Source: WAOL01 sp964399035 (lineage in GTDB: Archaea; Thermoproteota; Thermoprotei_A; Sulfolobales; NBVN01). From it: a stretch of 7,907 nt of DNA. The stretch spans positions 1 through 7,907 of the forward strand of contig CAYNPH010000013.1 of NCBI GenBank assembly GCA_964399035.1, given 5' to 3'. Below are positions 5,874-7,907 of this stretch, piece after piece; positions within the stretch are counted from its first letter, which is position 1, and each line of letters opens with the position of its first letter. The notes beneath the pieces are model-generated. The model was not told the origin of the DNA. It did no database searches and saw only the letters and a program-made list of their open reading frames with translations. The position numbers were made by a program, and so were the translations under genes.

Positions 5874-7519
5874 GGGTCTCGAGGGGTGCTCCGGGTTTGG
5901 GGCTTAAGGAACAGTTAACCGTGATGAAGTACAGCCTCAAGGACACCGCGATTAACCCGGTAATCAGGTCGAAGTCCGGCATAGCCTACATGGCGTTCAT
6001 GGCGCTGGGCCTTGTAATCCTGCTAGCCTCCCTCACCCTAGGTTCCGGCCCGAACACCTCGGAGGGGATGCCCATGAGCCATGACCTCAGGGCGTTCCTA
6101 GCTACTTACGGGCTGAACAGGTTCGTAATCACTGACGTTGTGGGCTCCGTGCTAACGGCGCTCACGGCCCTGACATTCGCCTTCGCCTCCCCTAAAGTCC
6201 CGGTTAGGGAGGCTGAGTACGAGTTGGTGTTAACGCAGCCCATAGAGGTCAGGGACTTCATTACGGGTAAGGCGTTGGTGAGTGTGGTTCAGCAATTCAT
6301 ATTCCTCCCCTACGTCCTCTCCATGCTCGTGTTTGCTCTCTTCCTCGCGCCCAGCCCGGCGAAAGCCCTGCTCGCGACTACGTCCCTACTCGTAATCACC
6401 ACGTACTTCGCCTTACTCGACACAGCCACTAACATCGTGGCGTTAGCCCTAGCCAAGCGCGGCTTAAGGAAGGCGTTCAGGCTTGCGTGCCTAACCTACC
6501 TAATTGCCGGGTCAATACACACGGCCATGCTCGGGAGGCCCTCACCGCTCCTGGCGGTGCCGCTTAAGCCCCTAGCAGCCTCCCTGATCTACTCCCTAGC
6601 GATCTCGCCGAGCACCGCCGAGGTTGCCGGGTGGCTGACCCTATCACTCGCACCCGCCGCCCTCATGTTCCTACTCATACCGCCCCTAGCCGACACGGTG
6701 GGTGTGGAGGATCTTAAACCCGTCGCGTTACCGGGCACGGCGAGGCGTGAGGAACGCGCGGGGAAGGGAGGTAAGGGAGCCTACGTGCTTAAGGGCCTAG
6801 ACATGAGCTCGCCGGACAGGGCGGCGATGAGCGTCATTTACTACTCAGCGATCCTCAACACCAGCCACTTGAGGGCCGTCACGGCTGCTGTGGGCGTGCC
6901 TGTTGCTGCGTGCTTGGCTGTCAGGTACTTCCTTCCCGCGTGGGTTGCTGGGGTGACGGGCTTTGCCTTAAGCTTCCTCATACCCTTCATGACCGCTATG
7001 ATGCTCACGTCCCTGCTTAACGCCGTCATAGTTAATGACCTGATGACTTACTGGGTGTACCGTGTCTACCTGATGCGTATGGAGCCCGTGGCCAAGGCCC
7101 TCCTCCTGAAGATAGTGACGTACTCCTTGGAGGCCGTGGCGGTGGTGGCAGCGTCAACCACCGCCCTCACCCTCAACCCCCTCAACCTCCTGCTAATCCC
7201 CGTGACCGCCCCGGCAGTGGTGGTGACGTCCTTCGCGTCCCTCGCCCTCGTAACCTACTTTGCCTCTAAGAGGAAGATCGTTAAGCAGTCCCCGTCAGGC
7301 ATGTACGTCATGGAGTCATCCGTGGTGTTCCTGGTTGAGTTACTGTTCATCGTAGCCTTCATTGGTGCCTCAGCCATAACGCAGGTGCTCGCATCCATTA
7401 ACGCGGCGCTACTCCTGACCGCAGCAGCCGTGATAGCGGTGGTGGTGGGGGCAGCCCTCACGCTAGCCCTGAAGGAAGCCCTAGCTAAGCTGATGGAGAG
7501 GTACGACATAGCCACGTAA
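5870..7519 (+). CDS. ABC-2-like exporter permease, about 12 transmembrane helices
   Basis: This is a 549-residue integral membrane protein. Hydrophobic helices begin at about 38, 85 and 135. Between the second and third lies a cytosolic coupling-type segment, REAEYELVLTQPIEVRDF (113-130), followed by GK, like the acidic 'lPv' motif of archaeal ABC-2 permeases. A charged loop rich in Lys, Arg and Gly (about 276-330) separates two membrane halves of roughly six helices each, so this one chain may supply the whole pore or dimerise. It is translationally coupled to the ATPase by a GTGA overlap. With no solute-binding protein nearby, export is more likely than uptake. ATG at 5924 is an alternative start that would drop 18 residues. 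The substrate is unknown. Confidence 0.85.
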   Translation: MRVSRGAPGLGLKEQLTVMKYSLKDTAINPVIRSKSGIAYMAFMALGLVILLASLTLGSGPNTSEGMPMSHDLRAFLATYGLNRFVITDVVGSVLTALTALTFAFASPKVPVREAEYELVLTQPIEVRDFITGKALVSVVQQFIFLPYVLSMLVFALFLAPSPAKALLATTSLLVITTYFALLDTATNIVALALAKRGLRKAFRLACLTYLIAGSIHTAMLGRPSPLLAVPLKPLAASLIYSLAISPSTAEVAGWLTLSLAPAALMFLLIPPLADTVGVEDLKPVALPGTARREERAGKGGKGAYVLKGLDMSSPDRAAMSVIYYSAILNTSHLRAVTAAVGVPVAACLAVRYFLPAWVAGVTGFALSFLIPFMTAMMLTSLLNAVIVNDLMTYWVYRVYLMRMEPVAKALLLKIVTYSLEAVAVVAASTTALTLNPLNLLLIPVTAPAVVVTSFASLALVTYFASKRKIVKQSPSGMYVMESSVVFLVELLFIVAFIGASAITQVLASINAALLLTAAAVIAVVVGAALTLALKEALAKLMERYDIAT

Positions 7520-7528
7520 CGCACCCAA

Positions 7529-7562
7529 CTATAAAGTACTTCCTTCAATATTCTCAAGGTGG
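7529..7562 (+). promoter_or_regulatory. Promoter and ribosome binding site of moaC
   Basis: CTATAAAG (7529-7536) is a good archaeal TATA box and predicts a start near 7557. GGTGG (7558-7562) lies 7 bases before ATG 7570. The two predictions compete: if transcription starts near 7557 the message is almost leaderless and the binding site lies at its very 5' end. Confidence 0.55.
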
Positions 7563-7569
7563 TTAAGGA

Positions 7570-7907
7570 ATGAGTGAACCCGTGAGGATGGTCGACATAA
7601 CCAGCAAGCCCGAAACCTACCGCGAAGCTGTGGCGGAGGGCTTCATAAGGCTGAAGGAAAGCACCATTCAACTCATAAGGGAGGGGAAAGTGGAGAAGGG
7701 CGACCCCCTAGCGATAGCGACCGTAGCCACGACCATAGCAGTGAAGAAAACGCCTGAACTCATACCCATGGCACACAACATACCCATAACGAACGTCAAG
7801 GTAGAGTACGAGGTACTGGACAACGGAATCAAGGCCAAGGTAACGGTCAAGACGACGGCGAAGACAGGCGTGGAGATGGAAGCCCTAGTCGGGGTAATGA
7901 CCGCACT
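7570..7907 (+). CDS. moaC: Cyclic pyranopterin monophosphate synthase MoaC, 3' end outside window
   Basis: 112 codons are visible of a protein usually near 155-160 residues. MoaC works with MoaA to convert GTP to cyclic pyranopterin monophosphate, the first stage of molybdenum/tungsten cofactor synthesis, in the cytosol. Family hallmarks seen in order are RMVDITSK near the N-terminus, GDPLAIATVATTIAVKKT, the ELIPMAHNIPI segment with the conserved histidine, and TGVEMEALVGVMTA at the right edge. The catalytic Asp/Lys region lies just beyond the window. Archaeal cofactor usually carries tungsten or molybdenum for aldehyde or formate enzymes; none of those is visible here. It has its own promoter, so it is probably not part of the ABC operon. 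Confidence 0.96.
   Translation, partial: MSEPVRMVDITSKPETYREAVAEGFIRLKESTIQLIREGKVEKGDPLAIATVATTIAVKKTPELIPMAHNIPITNVKVEYEVLDNGIKAKVTVKTTAKTGVEMEALVGVMTA

Noticed and set aside
7520..7569. Terminator between permease and moaC
   Set aside because: There is no T-run or stable hairpin; the gap is fully accounted for by the moaC promoter and leader.
7255..7850. Minus-strand open frames opposite the permease end and moaC
   Set aside because: They lie antisense to a recognisable permease end and to moaC, with no promoter or start signal of their own.

Overview
The window looks like chromosomal DNA from a crenarchaeon-type archaeon (Thermoproteota), probably a thermophile. The evidence is dominant AGG arginine codons, frequent GTG starts, archaeal TATA-type boxes about 25 bases upstream of the expected transcription starts, a compact GC-rich layout, a Tfx-like helix-turn-helix regulator, and closely spaced or overlapping genes. 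I cannot name the genus from sequence alone.

The left half (1-3574, minus strand) is a single uninterrupted reading frame that runs off the left edge. It encodes the N-terminal 1191 residues of a very large exported protein. The layout is a signal or anchor helix, a LEA14/WHy-like domain, a Ser/Gly/Asn linker, and then at least eight tandem units of 118-156 residues. Most units carry a tryptophan motif (W-x-V-N-G) and, 36 residues later, a two-cysteine acidic loop, CVR-x-[DE]-x5-D-x-[DNE]-x2-C. Several units end in a DYDWHQ...YPPRL linker. Units 7 and 8 are almost identical at the DNA level and use different codons from the rest of the gene, which points to recent duplication or gene conversion.

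A divergent control region (3575-3785) holds a TATA box for each direction, a GC-rich hairpin, and a perfect 22-bp palindrome just upstream of the rightward genes. The rightward pair is a six-helix membrane protein of unknown function (3786-4598), overlapped by a 147-residue Tfx-like regulator (4588-5031). The palindrome is the obvious candidate operator for this regulator.

A separate promoter at about 5074 drives a two-gene ABC exporter: an ATPase (5142-5873) and a 549-residue permease (5870-7519), joined by a 4-base GTGA overlap. No solute-binding protein is present. After a short gap with its own promoter and ribosome binding site, moaC (7570 to the right edge) starts the molybdopterin pathway. 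It is complete as far as it can be seen.

The most novel item is the giant surface protein with its disulfide-looped acidic repeat. The next is the divergently controlled membrane-protein/regulator pair. Any functional link between the surface protein, the regulator pair and the ABC exporter is inference from position only.
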